DNA of 64,000 nucleotides, from contig JAPUDO010000120.1 in assembly GCA_027493055.1 (NCBI GenBank), positions 81,910-145,909 on the forward strand, written 5' to 3'. The translations under genes were made by a program, and so were the position numbers. The DNA is from Niabella sp. GTDB taxonomy: Bacteria > Bacteroidota > Bacteroidia > Chitinophagales > Chitinophagaceae. Below are positions 1 to 8,303 of the stretch, one piece after another. Under the pieces are notes generated by a model. The model had not been told where the DNA came from, did not search any database, and was given only the letters and a program-made list of their open reading frames with translations. Within the stretch, counting starts at the first letter, position 1; each line of letters opens with the position of its first letter.

Positions 1-800
1 TCCTCCGAAAAGCAATCCAGAAACTGGCTCATCCAAACCGCATCGTACCCGGTGGGGAACTGAACGTTTTCATCCAGCACATTCGCGGGGTAAAAATCAA
101 CCCTGTTACTCAAACCTAAATCTTCAATATTCTTTTTGGCCATAGCTGCCTGTCCCGGGAGGTCCACTATCGTTATCCTCACATCGTTGTCAAATTTTGT
201 GGAAGCTAACGCCCACTTTCCCGTATTTCCGCCAATTTCGAGTAGCTTTTTAATATGATTTTCCGGCTTATAAATATGTTTTAATACCGCGGGAAAAGCA
301 ATATCTGAAAAAAAATGGTCATACTCAAACCAGCTTTTTTGCTGGTGAGGCTGCAATTGAGAAAGACCTTCATAAACCGTATTCCAGTTTCCAAGCTCTT
401 TCAGGCCCGCAGGTTTACCTGTATCAATAGCCTCTTCCAGGTGAAATAAACCTTTGTAGCAAATATCCTGCATAAAATTCATGTTTACCCGGGTAAGCGG
501 ATCGTGCAAAATAAAATAACCGGTTTTGGCCAGGTAGTATTTTCCCTTATCATCTACGGTTACCATTTCCATACCCAGCCCGGCTTCCAGCAAAACCCTT
601 ACCCCATATTCAGGGACCTGGGTTTTTTCAACAATGTCTGCCAGGGTTATGCCTGATCTGGCATCTTCGATAGTAGCTAAAATTCCTTTGTCCCGTAACA
701 TTTTTGCCACCTGGAATACTATAGGTCCATGTGCAATTACCTGTGCGTAATGTTTCGCATCTAAAGCAGTTCGTTTGTCCTTGCTGTAAAGATTTGTCAT
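1..800 (-). CDS. SAM-dependent O-methyltransferase-like protein, 3' end cut by the window edge
   Basis: The reading frame is open from an ATG at 800 to the left edge, giving the first 266 residues. Residues 18-100 resemble the dimerisation/winged-helix part of plant-type and polyketide O-methyltransferases. Residues 187-194 (LEIGGNTG) fit SAM-binding motif I, and residues 212-217 (VDLPGQ) fit the acidic end of strand 2, where the ribose hydroxyls bind. The likely role is methylation of a small aromatic or polyene product. It lies on the same strand as the ketosynthase at 1087-2220 and is plausibly the tail of the flexirubin/aryl-polyene operon, although a 286-bp hairpin-rich gap separates them. 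The C-terminal catalytic His/Glu region is outside the window, so the exact reaction cannot be named. Confidence 0.75.
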   Translation of the reverse strand, partial: MTNLYSKDKRTALDAKHYAQVIAHGPIVFQVAKMLRDKGILATIEDARSGITLADIVEKTQVPEYGVRVLLEAGLGMEMVTVDDKGKYYLAKTGYFILHDPLTRVNMNFMQDICYKGLFHLEEAIDTGKPAGLKELGNWNTVYEGLSQLQPHQQKSWFEYDHFFSDIAFPAVLKHIYKPENHIKKLLEIGGNTGKWALASTKFDNDVRITIVDLPGQAAMAKKNIEDLGLSNRVDFYPANVLDENVQFPTGYDAVWMSQFLDCFSE

Positions 801-875
801 CTATTCGATTTGTTGTTTGTTATCTTACTAAGTATAATAAAGAGAGCATCTCAAATGCATAATTTTTAAATTTAA

Positions 876-1081
876 GACCTCGAAGAGGTCACATGTATAT
901 AGTAAAAATAAAGCACCTGAGATATGCGACCCCTTCGGGGTCGAACTCCACCTACTAACCATTGAGCTATAAATATATGAATCCTTCGGATTCGTTAAAA
1001 GCCAAAAAAGTTATATCTGATGGCCCCTTCTTCTTTTGATATGCAAAATTGATTTTTAAGGTCGCAATTTGCGACCTTAAA
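876..1081. repeat. Cluster of four short palindromes (REP-like)
   Basis: The gap between the methyltransferase and ketosynthase genes holds four hairpins. They are GACCTC-GAA-GAGGTC (876-890), GACCCC-TTC-GGGGTC (928-942), GAATCC-TTC-GGATTC (979-993) and a 12-bp stem with a 3-nt loop at 1055-1081 around AAGGTCGCA/TGCGACCTT. The first three share a 6-bp stem and a 3-nt GAA/TTC loop but have different stem sequences, the pattern expected of a structure under selection or of a mobile REP-like family. None is followed by a clear U-run on either strand, so they do not look like ordinary terminators. A further relative may be AACCTC-TTCAT-GAGGTT at 55143-55159. Confidence 0.6.
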
Positions 1082-1086
1082 CAACC

Positions 1087-2220
1087 CTATATCTTTTTCC
1101 ACACAACCGCTGCATTACAACCCCCAAAACCGGATGCCGTTTTTAAGCAGGTATTTAGCTTTGTGTGCTGCAAGGTACTGCAAACGTTTATATTTTCAGC
1201 AGTGCCGGGTGTATCAAACCCTTTAGTAGGGATCATTATATTTTCTTTTAGTGATTGTATGCTGATAACACTTTCAATAAGCCCGGCAGCACCTAATGTA
1301 TGCCCGTAATAACCCTTTAAGCTATTAACTGGTACAGATTGTAACCCGGCCAGATGAACCGCCTTACTCTCCATATCATCATTATATAATGTAGCCGTAC
1401 CATGTAACGAAATAAAGTCTATTTCTTTTGCAGTAACCTTTGCTTCGCTCATTGCCTGCTGCATGGCATTAAATAATTCCTGTCCCGTACGCGACGGCCC
1501 GGAAATATGATTGGCATCGTTACTTACTGCCCCTCCCCGCAGCTCTATACCACTTTCTGTACCAGGTTGGTTTACAGATAGCACAATGGAAGCGGCCGCC
1601 TCGCCCAGGTTGATGCCTTTCCGGTTTGCGTCAAAGGGTTTGCAAACTTCATCGCTTACTGCCTGAAAAGACTGAAAACCCGACAGGATAAATCTTGTGA
1701 TAAGATCAGCCCCTGCCACTATAATATTTTCATACATACCGGCCTGCAGTATTCTTTTGGCAGTAATTAAAGCCACGAGACCGGAAATACAGGCCTGGGA
1801 TATAATAAGGGGTGATGCGGCAAAGCCAAAATGTTTTGCCAGTTTCTCTGCTGATGAAGTAAGGCTGATCTCCTGTTTCAGCCGGCCAGAGATATCCTGC
1901 TCTTCAAGCAGGCCGATATTTCCTTTGGTAGAAGAAATGATCAACCCGGTTTTCCCGTCCCCCGTGTTAAGTTTTGTTTGTTCCAGCACATTGCTTATAG
2001 ATAAAGCCAGCAGCTGCTCAAATTTTGTAAAAAAAGGAATGGGTTCTTTCTGCCAGAAACTTTCAGGAAAAAGCGAACTAAAAAATGCCCTGGAGCTTTT
2101 GCTGCCGGCTTCATGTAATTGCACGCTGCTTTCACCTTTTAGCAGCCGCGAAAAGTTTTGGCCGGTAGTATGGCCTAATGGTGAAATGATATTGTCTGAT
2201 ATAGCGTAAACAGGTTTCAT
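1087..2220 (-). CDS. Beta-ketoacyl-ACP synthase of an aryl-polyene/flexirubin cluster
   Basis: This 377-residue protein has the FabF-type condensing-enzyme layout. The nucleophilic cysteine is C144 in SQACISG, the two catalytic histidines are H273 (LHGTAT) and H307 (YYGHTLGAAG), and the conserved lysine is K302 just before the second histidine. It is shorter than FabF (about 410 residues), as is usual for the accessory ketosynthases of aryl-polyene clusters. It would extend an ACP-bound acyl chain by decarboxylative condensation in the cytoplasm. The neighbours (thioesterase, FabZ-like dehydratase, LpxL-like acyltransferase, methyltransferase, all on the minus strand) support a pigment role rather than housekeeping fatty-acid synthesis. 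The start is ATG at 2220. Confidence 0.88.
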   Translation of the reverse strand: MKPVYAISDNIISPLGHTTGQNFSRLLKGESSVQLHEAGSKSSRAFFSSLFPESFWQKEPIPFFTKFEQLLALSISNVLEQTKLNTGDGKTGLIISSTKGNIGLLEEQDISGRLKQEISLTSSAEKLAKHFGFAASPLIISQACISGLVALITAKRILQAGMYENIIVAGADLITRFILSGFQSFQAVSDEVCKPFDANRKGINLGEAAASIVLSVNQPGTESGIELRGGAVSNDANHISGPSRTGQELFNAMQQAMSEAKVTAKEIDFISLHGTATLYNDDMESKAVHLAGLQSVPVNSLKGYYGHTLGAAGLIESVISIQSLKENIMIPTKGFDTPGTAENINVCSTLQHTKLNTCLKTASGFGGCNAAVVWKKI

Positions 2221-2334
2221 AGCTCCTCCCGGGCCTCGCCCCCTACACTTTTTAGGTGCTCATATATGCACAGCCGCAGAAGTGTGCGACGCAAGATGGT
2301 TGATAATAGTGCTGCTGCCGGGTTCATAAAAAAA

Positions 2335-2763
2335 TTACAGCCCCTGTTGTTTTTTCCAGGCCTCAAAAAAAGCGGGATTATTTAATAATAAGGTTTGCGT
2401 ATCTTTTTCCAAAAAGACCTGCGTAGTGGTACCCGTGGCAATAACCGCGGGCGCTCCTTTTTTATAGAGCTTATACGTAAAAATGATTTTGGCTGCTTCG
2501 CAGGGATGATAGGTGGCTTCTACAATGACCTTATCACCAAATTTGAGCGATTTTTTATACTTGCATTCAGCATGAACAATAGGGACCACCACGTTTTCTT
2601 TAAAAAAATCCATATACCCTATACCGTACTGCTTTCCGAAAGCCTCACGCCCGTCTTCAAAATAGCGGATATAATGGCCATGCCAGACAATCCCCAGCGG
2701 ATCTGCTTCGTTAAACCGGATCAGCACTTCTATAGTATGGCTAAGGGTTTTTGTCATTGTCAT
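2335..2763 (-). CDS. Acyl-CoA/ACP thioesterase, 4HBT hot-dog family
   Basis: This 142-residue protein is the usual length of a YbgC/4-hydroxybenzoyl-CoA thioesterase-type hot-dog protein. The N-terminal motif around residues 16-35 (RFNEADPLGIVWHGHYIRYF) matches the family pattern, with the catalytic Asp at D21 followed by a conserved His-Tyr stretch. It would release or edit acyl chains carried on CoA or ACP. It sits 114 bp upstream of the ketosynthase and 124 bp downstream of the secreted-protein gene, in the same direction, so it fits the aryl-polyene operon. Either ATG at 2763 or the one two codons later (2757) could be used. Confidence 0.85.
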   Translation of the reverse strand: MTMTKTLSHTIEVLIRFNEADPLGIVWHGHYIRYFEDGREAFGKQYGIGYMDFFKENVVVPIVHAECKYKKSLKFGDKVIVEATYHPCEAAKIIFTYKLYKKGAPAVIATGTTTQVFLEKDTQTLLLNNPAFFEAWKKQQGL

Positions 2764-2887
2764 GTTTTGGAAAAGATGAGACCTTTCGTTTATTACTAAA
2801 TCTATTTTTCTGTTTAAATGAACTGAATATTGATTACTTCAGGCATCAACACCCCGTCATCTGTCATCCTTAAACTATCAACTGCCA

Positions 2888-3535
2888 TTATCCGTCAACT
2901 TCCGACTTCCACTTCTTATATTCAGATTTGGATATCTGGTCAATGATCTTTTTAAAGCCTGTAGCCCAGTAGTTCCTGAAGCTGAATCCCATACCCACTC
3001 CCCCTTCCATTCTTTTTGCCATCAATACTTTTTTGCTTTTAATATCAAATAAAACAACCCAAACGGAAATAGCTTTTTGTGTTTTGCTCATAGCGTCTAC
3101 TACAAATAACAACCCTGTTCCGGACCTGTTGCCGCCATCAAACCCTTTTATTAAGGCCTGGATATCGCTTTCTTTTAAACGGTTAAAATCCTCGGTGTTT
3201 GTTGATTGCAGCTTATCGGGGTCTGCCTTTTCATTTCTTTTATCGGTATAGCTTAGATCGCTATGTAGTTCTGATCTTCTGAAAGCACCGGCGATATCAT
3301 ATTTTTTAGCCTCGTTGACCATCAGCGCGTTCAGCCCGGCAAACTGTCGCGTTATAATGTCTGTAGGATTGGCATTGGGATCGTTGATCAGCTTTGCTTT
3401 GGTAAAATCAATACCATAATAAAAAACAGGCGTTTCAGTATTATTCAAAACCTCTTTAAGGGTTTGAGCCTTTGACTGAAATGCAAATAAGACAATAATG
3501 ACTAAAATGGAAATTGTAGAGAATAACTTTTTCAT
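2888..3535 (-). CDS. Secreted protein of unknown function in the aryl-polyene operon
   Basis: I do not recognise the family. The 215-residue product starts with a clear signal peptide (MKK, then a hydrophobic stretch to about residue 23, ending QSKA-Q), so it is exported. The rest is soluble and mixed alpha/beta, with a Lys/Arg-rich middle and a strand-like segment near residues 140-180 that includes a Gly-rich turn (MEGGVGMGFSF). It lies 16 bp downstream of the dehydratase gene on the same strand, which strongly suggests cotranscription and a role linked to pigment assembly or delivery to the outer membrane. Exported helper proteins are common in aryl-polyene clusters, but I cannot match this one to a named component. 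Confidence 0.7.
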   Translation of the reverse strand: MKKLFSTISILVIIVLFAFQSKAQTLKEVLNNTETPVFYYGIDFTKAKLINDPNANPTDIITRQFAGLNALMVNEAKKYDIAGAFRRSELHSDLSYTDKRNEKADPDKLQSTNTEDFNRLKESDIQALIKGFDGGNRSGTGLLFVVDAMSKTQKAISVWVVLFDIKSKKVLMAKRMEGGVGMGFSFRNYWATGFKKIIDQISKSEYKKWKSEVDG

Positions 3536-3551
3536 TTAGGGACGTTTTTAA

Positions 3552-3968
3552 TTACGCTGATATAAATATTTTCATTTCGCAAGATCCGATATCTTTTCCA
3601 TTCACAGCAATTTTCCCTTCTATTACCGTTGCATTGAATATTTGGTGCTTAATCTTAATAACCGTATCAAGCACCTCCCCGGTTTGCGGGAGGCTGCTGA
3701 TTTTTAAATGCTGAACAGCACCAATAAATCCAACCGGTACTGCCTTTTGTTCCTGCTGACAAATATATCCTATACGCGCAGCAGCTGTTTGTGCAATATT
3801 CTCTACCAGGGCCGGTTCCGTCAATCGTCCATTGAATACAAAAAGATTATCCTCCTTTACAGTAAAACGGGTTGAAGCGCCGGTTGCATCACAGGCTTCC
3901 AGGCTATCTACCATTACAAATGGTGCACGCTGGGGTATATAGGGCAGTATATCAGTGGTGAGGCTCAA
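3552..3968 (-). CDS. FabZ/ApeP-like 3-hydroxyacyl-ACP dehydratase
   Basis: The 138-residue hot-dog protein carries the N-terminal segment IPQRAPFVMVD (residues 11-21), the counterpart of LPHRxPFLLVD in FabZ. The central helix has E-NIAQTAA near residue 85, where FabZ keeps its catalytic Glu. The His of the canonical LPHR motif is Gln here, which is typical of the divergent dehydratases of aryl-polyene clusters. It would remove water from 3-hydroxyacyl-ACP and build the conjugated polyene. The only plausible start is TTG at 3968; no ATG lies in frame near it. It is 16 bp from the secreted-protein gene and 56 bp from the acyltransferase gene. Confidence 0.82.
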   Translation of the reverse strand: MSLTTDILPYIPQRAPFVMVDSLEACDATGASTRFTVKEDNLFVFNGRLTEPALVENIAQTAAARIGYICQQEQKAVPVGFIGAVQHLKISSLPQTGEVLDTVIKIKHQIFNATVIEGKIAVNGKDIGSCEMKIFISA

Positions 3969-4024
3969 AACAAGTGATTAATGGCGTTAAAAGTAAGGAA
4001 ACTTAGGGATTTTAAACAGGCCCC

Positions 4025-4909
4025 TTATTTCCAGAAATCATAATAATTATACCATTGCGAGGGATAGCGCCTTACTTTTTCCGTCATGGCTTCCACAAAT
4101 GGCGTTAGAACATACTCTGGCGAGGAGTGTCCTGCGCTTTTATATTCAATAGCTTCTGTTGCAAAAAAATGGTAATGATAAAGCGATTCCTTTAACGCAA
4201 ACACAAAAGAAACAGGAACATCAAGCCTGGAAGCCAATGCAAAAGGCCCCTGTGGGAACTTTGCCGGTTTTCCTAAAAAAGCTGTTTCAAGGGTCTTATT
4301 TCCGGGTAAGAACCTGTCTGAGTGCATACAAACCAGCTCGTTTTTGTTCAGCGCTTCCATGATCTCATAAATATGAGAGAGATTGTCTTTTATAACAATG
4401 ATATGGGCATTTCTGTGCCCGGTTGTGTTTTCGAGGTATTGTTTTAGTTGCTCGTGCTCACCATCAAACATTACAATATTTATTTTAGTGTTGAGGCGTT
4501 TTAAAAGGTGGCCGGCAATTTCCCAATTACCAATATGAGCGCTCAGCAGCAACCCGCCTTTGCCTTTGGCCACCATCTGGTGCAGGTGCTCTTCGCCATC
4601 AAAATTGAAAGTGAACCTGTTTTTGATACCGGCCATCATTACAATCCGGTCAATAATAGCCTGACCAAACCAGAAGTAGTTGCTGTATAATTTTATAAGT
4701 GCCCTGGAAAAAGAAAACTTCAGTCTTTTTCTAAAATAATACCATATCACGCGGGATGATTTCCAGCTAAACAAATAATAGTACGCTGCTACAAAAACCA
4801 GCAGGCAATAGGCGGGTAATACGCCCATGCGCTTCAGGATGCTGATGAAAATGCCATACCCAGCTTTATTGCCTTTTGATTTGCCTTCCCAGTCTTGCGT
4901 TTGCGCCAT
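4025..4909 (-). CDS. LpxL/HtrB-like lysophospholipid acyltransferase
   Basis: This 294-residue protein has a membrane segment near residues 30-48, followed by the acyltransferase fold of the LpxL/MsbB family. The catalytic HxxxxE motif is H125 to E130 (HIGNWE), and the later NTTGHRNAHIIVIKD region contributes the substrate-binding loop. Such enzymes move an acyl chain from ACP to a lipid headgroup at the inner membrane. In aryl-polyene clusters a member of this family joins the polyene acid to its lipid or glycerol partner, which is the likely job here. It is the first gene of the visible minus-strand operon, with ATG at 4909. Confidence 0.87.
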   Translation of the reverse strand: MAQTQDWEGKSKGNKAGYGIFISILKRMGVLPAYCLLVFVAAYYYLFSWKSSRVIWYYFRKRLKFSFSRALIKLYSNYFWFGQAIIDRIVMMAGIKNRFTFNFDGEEHLHQMVAKGKGGLLLSAHIGNWEIAGHLLKRLNTKINIVMFDGEHEQLKQYLENTTGHRNAHIIVIKDNLSHIYEIMEALNKNELVCMHSDRFLPGNKTLETAFLGKPAKFPQGPFALASRLDVPVSFVFALKESLYHYHFFATEAIEYKSAGHSSPEYVLTPFVEAMTEKVRRYPSQWYNYYDFWK

Positions 4910-5058
4910 AAATTCCAGGCGTTAAAGGTAGGAGAAAGCAAGGTTTTAATAGTGGGTAATGTTTTGCCATCCAGGGCGGGCGCAAAAATTATTCGTGCCT
5001 GCCCCCGAATGGTACAGGAGGGCATTCGTGGCTAAAGCCAAAGGTTGGGCTGGCAGGT

Positions 5059-6969
5059 TTACTCCATTATCACCTTTACCGTTTTGCTGTATTCAAAATG
5101 CCCGTCTTTATCCACCTGTTTGATGCGGATAAACAGTTTGCCGTTATTGGAGAAATCTGCCGGCGCATCATTTTTAGAGCAGGCTGCCAAACTAATCATT
5201 ACCATTCCGGTTATGGCCAGCATTTGGCATACTTTTTTCCTGCCACGACCTGTAATACTTAAACCCAACGCTAATGCCAGTACGGATATGCCCAGCAGCC
5301 CGCTTCCTGCGGCTGCATCTTTACTAAAACTGTATTTCAGCGCTGCTGAGGTGTTACCATCCACAGCAAGGCTTTTTACTTCACCCATTTTGATGAAGTT
5401 TTTGCCATCGGCAGAAGCTTCTATATCAAAATAGCTGTTGCCGGCTTCAGAAAGGGTGGTCCAATTTACATATAAATTATTGCCTTTAAAGAGGGCTGTA
5501 ATATCCCCAAAATGTACAGGAAGGCTTACAACACAGTCGCCCGTAACATCACCTGTTATTGTAAACTTGCTGCGCAGCGTTTGCCTTGCATCGTAAGGGT
5601 CACCAAGGCCATACTTTAAGCCGTCTGCTCCCAGTTTTAAGCCCCCCTGTATATGATCAATGTTACCCGCCCATCCTATCAGCGTTTTGCTGTAGTTGAT
5701 ACAATCCATACCGCTGTTTGATAGCATTCCTTCGGCAGAAGAGCTGAACATTGAAGTTGTTAACGCATTCAGCTTCCAGGCCCCGATGTTTTGGTTAAAT
5801 GCTGCAGCCCTGTAAAACATATAGCTGGTATTAGTTACCTTACGCACATCCCAGCCGCCAACGTTTGCATTAAAAGTTGTCGCGCCGGAAAACATATCCG
5901 ACATATTCACCACATTGCTCACATCCCATCTGCTAATATCCCTGTTAAAAGAAGTCGCCTGTCCAAACATTCCTGACATGTACGCTACCTTACTCACATC
6001 CCAGTCGCTGATATCCCCGTTAAAAGCTGTGGCGCCTAAAAACATTTGCTGCATGTCTGTTACCTGGCTCATATCCCATTCGTTGAGGTCCTGGTTAAAA
6101 GCTGTGGCGCTTGCAAACATCGCCATGGTATTTTGCACCTTACCTGTTTTTTCTTTCCATTGGCCAATGGGCTGGTTAAACGCAGTAGCAACGTAAAACA
6201 TATTATTCATATCAGTTACGTTGCTTACATCCCACCCACTGATGTCAATATTGAATTTTGGTGCATCCGCAAACATATTTTCCATATTTTCTACCTGGCC
6301 CACATTCCATCCACTGATGTTTTCATTAAACAGGTGTGCAGCAGCAAACATGCCACTCATGTCTTTTACCTTGCTCACATCCCATTCGCTGATACCGGGA
6401 ATATTGGTCAATACCATACAGAAACCAAACAGGCGGTTCATATCCGTTACATGGCTTACATCCCATTGGTCAATATGAGGAATAGTGGTAAGAACAAAGC
6501 AATCCAGGAACATGTTGCTCATATCGGTTACCTCGCTTAGGTCAGGTACATCGGAAGGGACAGCAGAAAGGTTCTGCGCGCCCATAAATGTAAACGCCAT
6601 ACTGCTCCAGGCTACATCTCCCCATTGGATAACTTCACGAAGATAATTTGCATCGGGATAGCCATAATTCATTTCTAAATGGGAAAACGGACGGCCACCT
6701 GCTGCAGGAGTGATTTCAAGCTGATACCTGCCGGCTGTGCCAAACGATATGTTTGTAGATGATACGCCCGCAGATGTTGTACCACCGGCTCCGCTCCCGG
6801 TGTGCAATGCATTATTAATATCTTTCCATGTATAAGTAAATTCACCAATAGCATCTATCCGTATTACTGTATTGGGTGTTTGCCATACCGTAATAAAAGG
6901 GCGCTGGGCATTGGCGGAAAAGCATACACTAAAGAGGAAAAAGATAAAAGCAGTTAACTTTTGGTTCAT
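5059..6969 (-). CDS. BspA-type surface protein with DUF285 repeats and an unusual C-terminus
   Basis: The ATG at 6969 gives a 636-residue protein with a signal peptide ending at FSANA. Residues of about 110-430 hold roughly a dozen 23-24-residue repeats with the core WDVSxVtdMxxMF followed by FNxDIS, the DUF285/BspA leucine-rich-like repeat found on bacterial surface proteins. A beta-sandwich segment with the wording of Bacteroidota secretion domains follows (DIEASADGKNF). Before the expected last strand the sequence is interrupted by a hydrophobic helix, a basic cluster, a second hydrophobic helix and a lipobox-like SLAAC; the usual ending (RIKQVDKDGHFEYSKTVKV) then resumes. A start upstream at TTG 6996 is possible but would precede the signal peptide. 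The role is probably adhesion or surface display. Confidence 0.85.
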   Translation of the reverse strand: MNQKLTAFIFFLFSVCFSANAQRPFITVWQTPNTVIRIDAIGEFTYTWKDINNALHTGSGAGGTTSAGVSSTNISFGTAGRYQLEITPAAGGRPFSHLEMNYGYPDANYLREVIQWGDVAWSSMAFTFMGAQNLSAVPSDVPDLSEVTDMSNMFLDCFVLTTIPHIDQWDVSHVTDMNRLFGFCMVLTNIPGISEWDVSKVKDMSGMFAAAHLFNENISGWNVGQVENMENMFADAPKFNIDISGWDVSNVTDMNNMFYVATAFNQPIGQWKEKTGKVQNTMAMFASATAFNQDLNEWDMSQVTDMQQMFLGATAFNGDISDWDVSKVAYMSGMFGQATSFNRDISRWDVSNVVNMSDMFSGATTFNANVGGWDVRKVTNTSYMFYRAAAFNQNIGAWKLNALTTSMFSSSAEGMLSNSGMDCINYSKTLIGWAGNIDHIQGGLKLGADGLKYGLGDPYDARQTLRSKFTITGDVTGDCVVSLPVHFGDITALFKGNNLYVNWTTLSEAGNSYFDIEASADGKNFIKMGEVKSLAVDGNTSAALKYSFSKDAAAGSGLLGISVLALALGLSITGRGRKKVCQMLAITGMVMISLAACSKNDAPADFSNNGKLFIRIKQVDKDGHFEYSKTVKVIME

Positions 6970-7113
6970 GGCAGGTTTTTGTTTTAAGTGGATCAAAACT
7001 ACCGGGGATTGTATTTAATAAGGCACATGACAAGCCCGAAGTTTGTCGCAACAAAGGAAAAATTTGTCGCAACAAATCGTATTTGGTTGTAAATCAATGT
7101 GAAACAACCAGCT

Positions 7114-8244
7114 TTAAGACAATGTACTTATATATTCAGAAGGCGTAAGGGTGGTGTATTTTTTAAATGCCCGGTAAAAAGAAGCCCGGCTGTTAAAGCC
7201 GGCTTCGTAAGCAATGGCTTCAATGGTTACCTGGTTTATTTTATTATCCAGGAGCGTTTTAGCTTTAGCTACCCGTTTTTCGTTGACCAGTTCATAAAAA
7301 TTTTTGCGCATCGCTTTATTAATGGCCGTTGAAATTTTTTCTGCCGGCACACCCATGCTATCCGCCAGCATATTAATGGTAAGATCGGGATTGGCATATA
7401 TACCAGATCGGGTTATAAAATCCTCAATGCTTGCAGCCAGCGTAACCAGCTCGGTTTGGGTAACGGTTTCCTGTTTAATGCGGGCCTCTTCGCTCTGTTC
7501 TATAGCCGGGCGGGTATCCTCCAAAAACTGTTCGTAGCTTTCTGTAGTAAAAATGGCATGGTGCCGCACAGAATAGTACAGGATAAAAAAGTAAATAAGC
7601 GTAATAAGGCAGGGCAGGTACAGGTATTCTACCAGGTACTCTGGCAAAACCAGGTACAAGACAGCAGTAATCACTGTAAGAATGCCCCCAAGGACAATAA
7701 ACCTTGTGATAAAAGACAACCTGGTTTTTTCGAGGTTAGATACGGTTAAAACCAGCCGCCTTTTATACCCGGAGATCTTTATTGCCGATGCAATTACACT
7801 TGCAAGGATAAGCGGCATGCCAACAATATTAATGACAGACATTTGCCAGGGTAAAGGTTCCTGTAGCAGCGAAGCCGCGAATGCTGGTCGTTCCTGCACC
7901 GGCAGCGCAAGGTAAGCAGCCGGAAACGAGAGACCGAATATACAACACAGGAAAGCAACAAGCCATATAGGGTGCTTCAAATTTATTTTGGAGCCTGTAA
8001 AGGAGCAGGTATAGGCAAAAACCAGGGGGCCAAAATAGGTATTGGTGCACCACGAAAGAAAAAAGAAGTAAGGAAACTGCTCAAATACCCCACCCGTAAT
8101 GCTGGCATTGCCCAAAAATGAAATAGCTGTATCTAATAAAATAAGCGCGAGTATTTTATTGGGCAAGGCGTTATTTTTTCTGAAAAAAAAGGCGATGAAT
8201 AAAATAATAAGGTTAACTGCCAGGCAAATATTTAAAGCGGTCAT
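7114..8244 (-). CDS. Membrane-anchored AraC-family transcription regulator
   Basis: The start is taken at ATG 8244, where the hydrophobic N-terminus begins (TTG 8268 is the longer option). The product has about 376 residues. The first half contains around seven membrane helices, a layout seen in Bacteroidota 7TM-AraC regulators. After a soluble linker, the last 100 residues form two helix-turn-helix motifs of the AraC type, including VTIEAIAYEAGFNSRASFYRAF, the recognition helix region. The protein probably senses a signal at the inner membrane and binds DNA from there. It is divergent from the MscS gene at 8304 (a 59-bp gap) and may regulate it; the DUF285 gene is on its other side. Confidence 0.88.
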   Translation of the reverse strand: MTALNICLAVNLIILFIAFFFRKNNALPNKILALILLDTAISFLGNASITGGVFEQFPYFFFLSWCTNTYFGPLVFAYTCSFTGSKINLKHPIWLVAFLCCIFGLSFPAAYLALPVQERPAFAASLLQEPLPWQMSVINIVGMPLILASVIASAIKISGYKRRLVLTVSNLEKTRLSFITRFIVLGGILTVITAVLYLVLPEYLVEYLYLPCLITLIYFFILYYSVRHHAIFTTESYEQFLEDTRPAIEQSEEARIKQETVTQTELVTLAASIEDFITRSGIYANPDLTINMLADSMGVPAEKISTAINKAMRKNFYELVNEKRVAKAKTLLDNKINQVTIEAIAYEAGFNSRASFYRAFKKYTTLTPSEYISTLS

Positions 8245-8303
8245 GTTTTGGTCGTATATTTTTTGCAATATACACAGTACTTTTATGTTTATAATATTAA
8301 GGT

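Noticed and set aside
927-972. Possible tRNA gene on the minus strand
   Set aside because: D-arm-like and T-arm-like pieces are present, but there is no anticodon arm or acceptor stem, so it is not a functional tRNA.
1055-1081. Terminator of the ketosynthase gene
   Set aside because: The 12-bp stem is good, but on the minus strand it is followed by A, not T, so I list it as a repeat instead.
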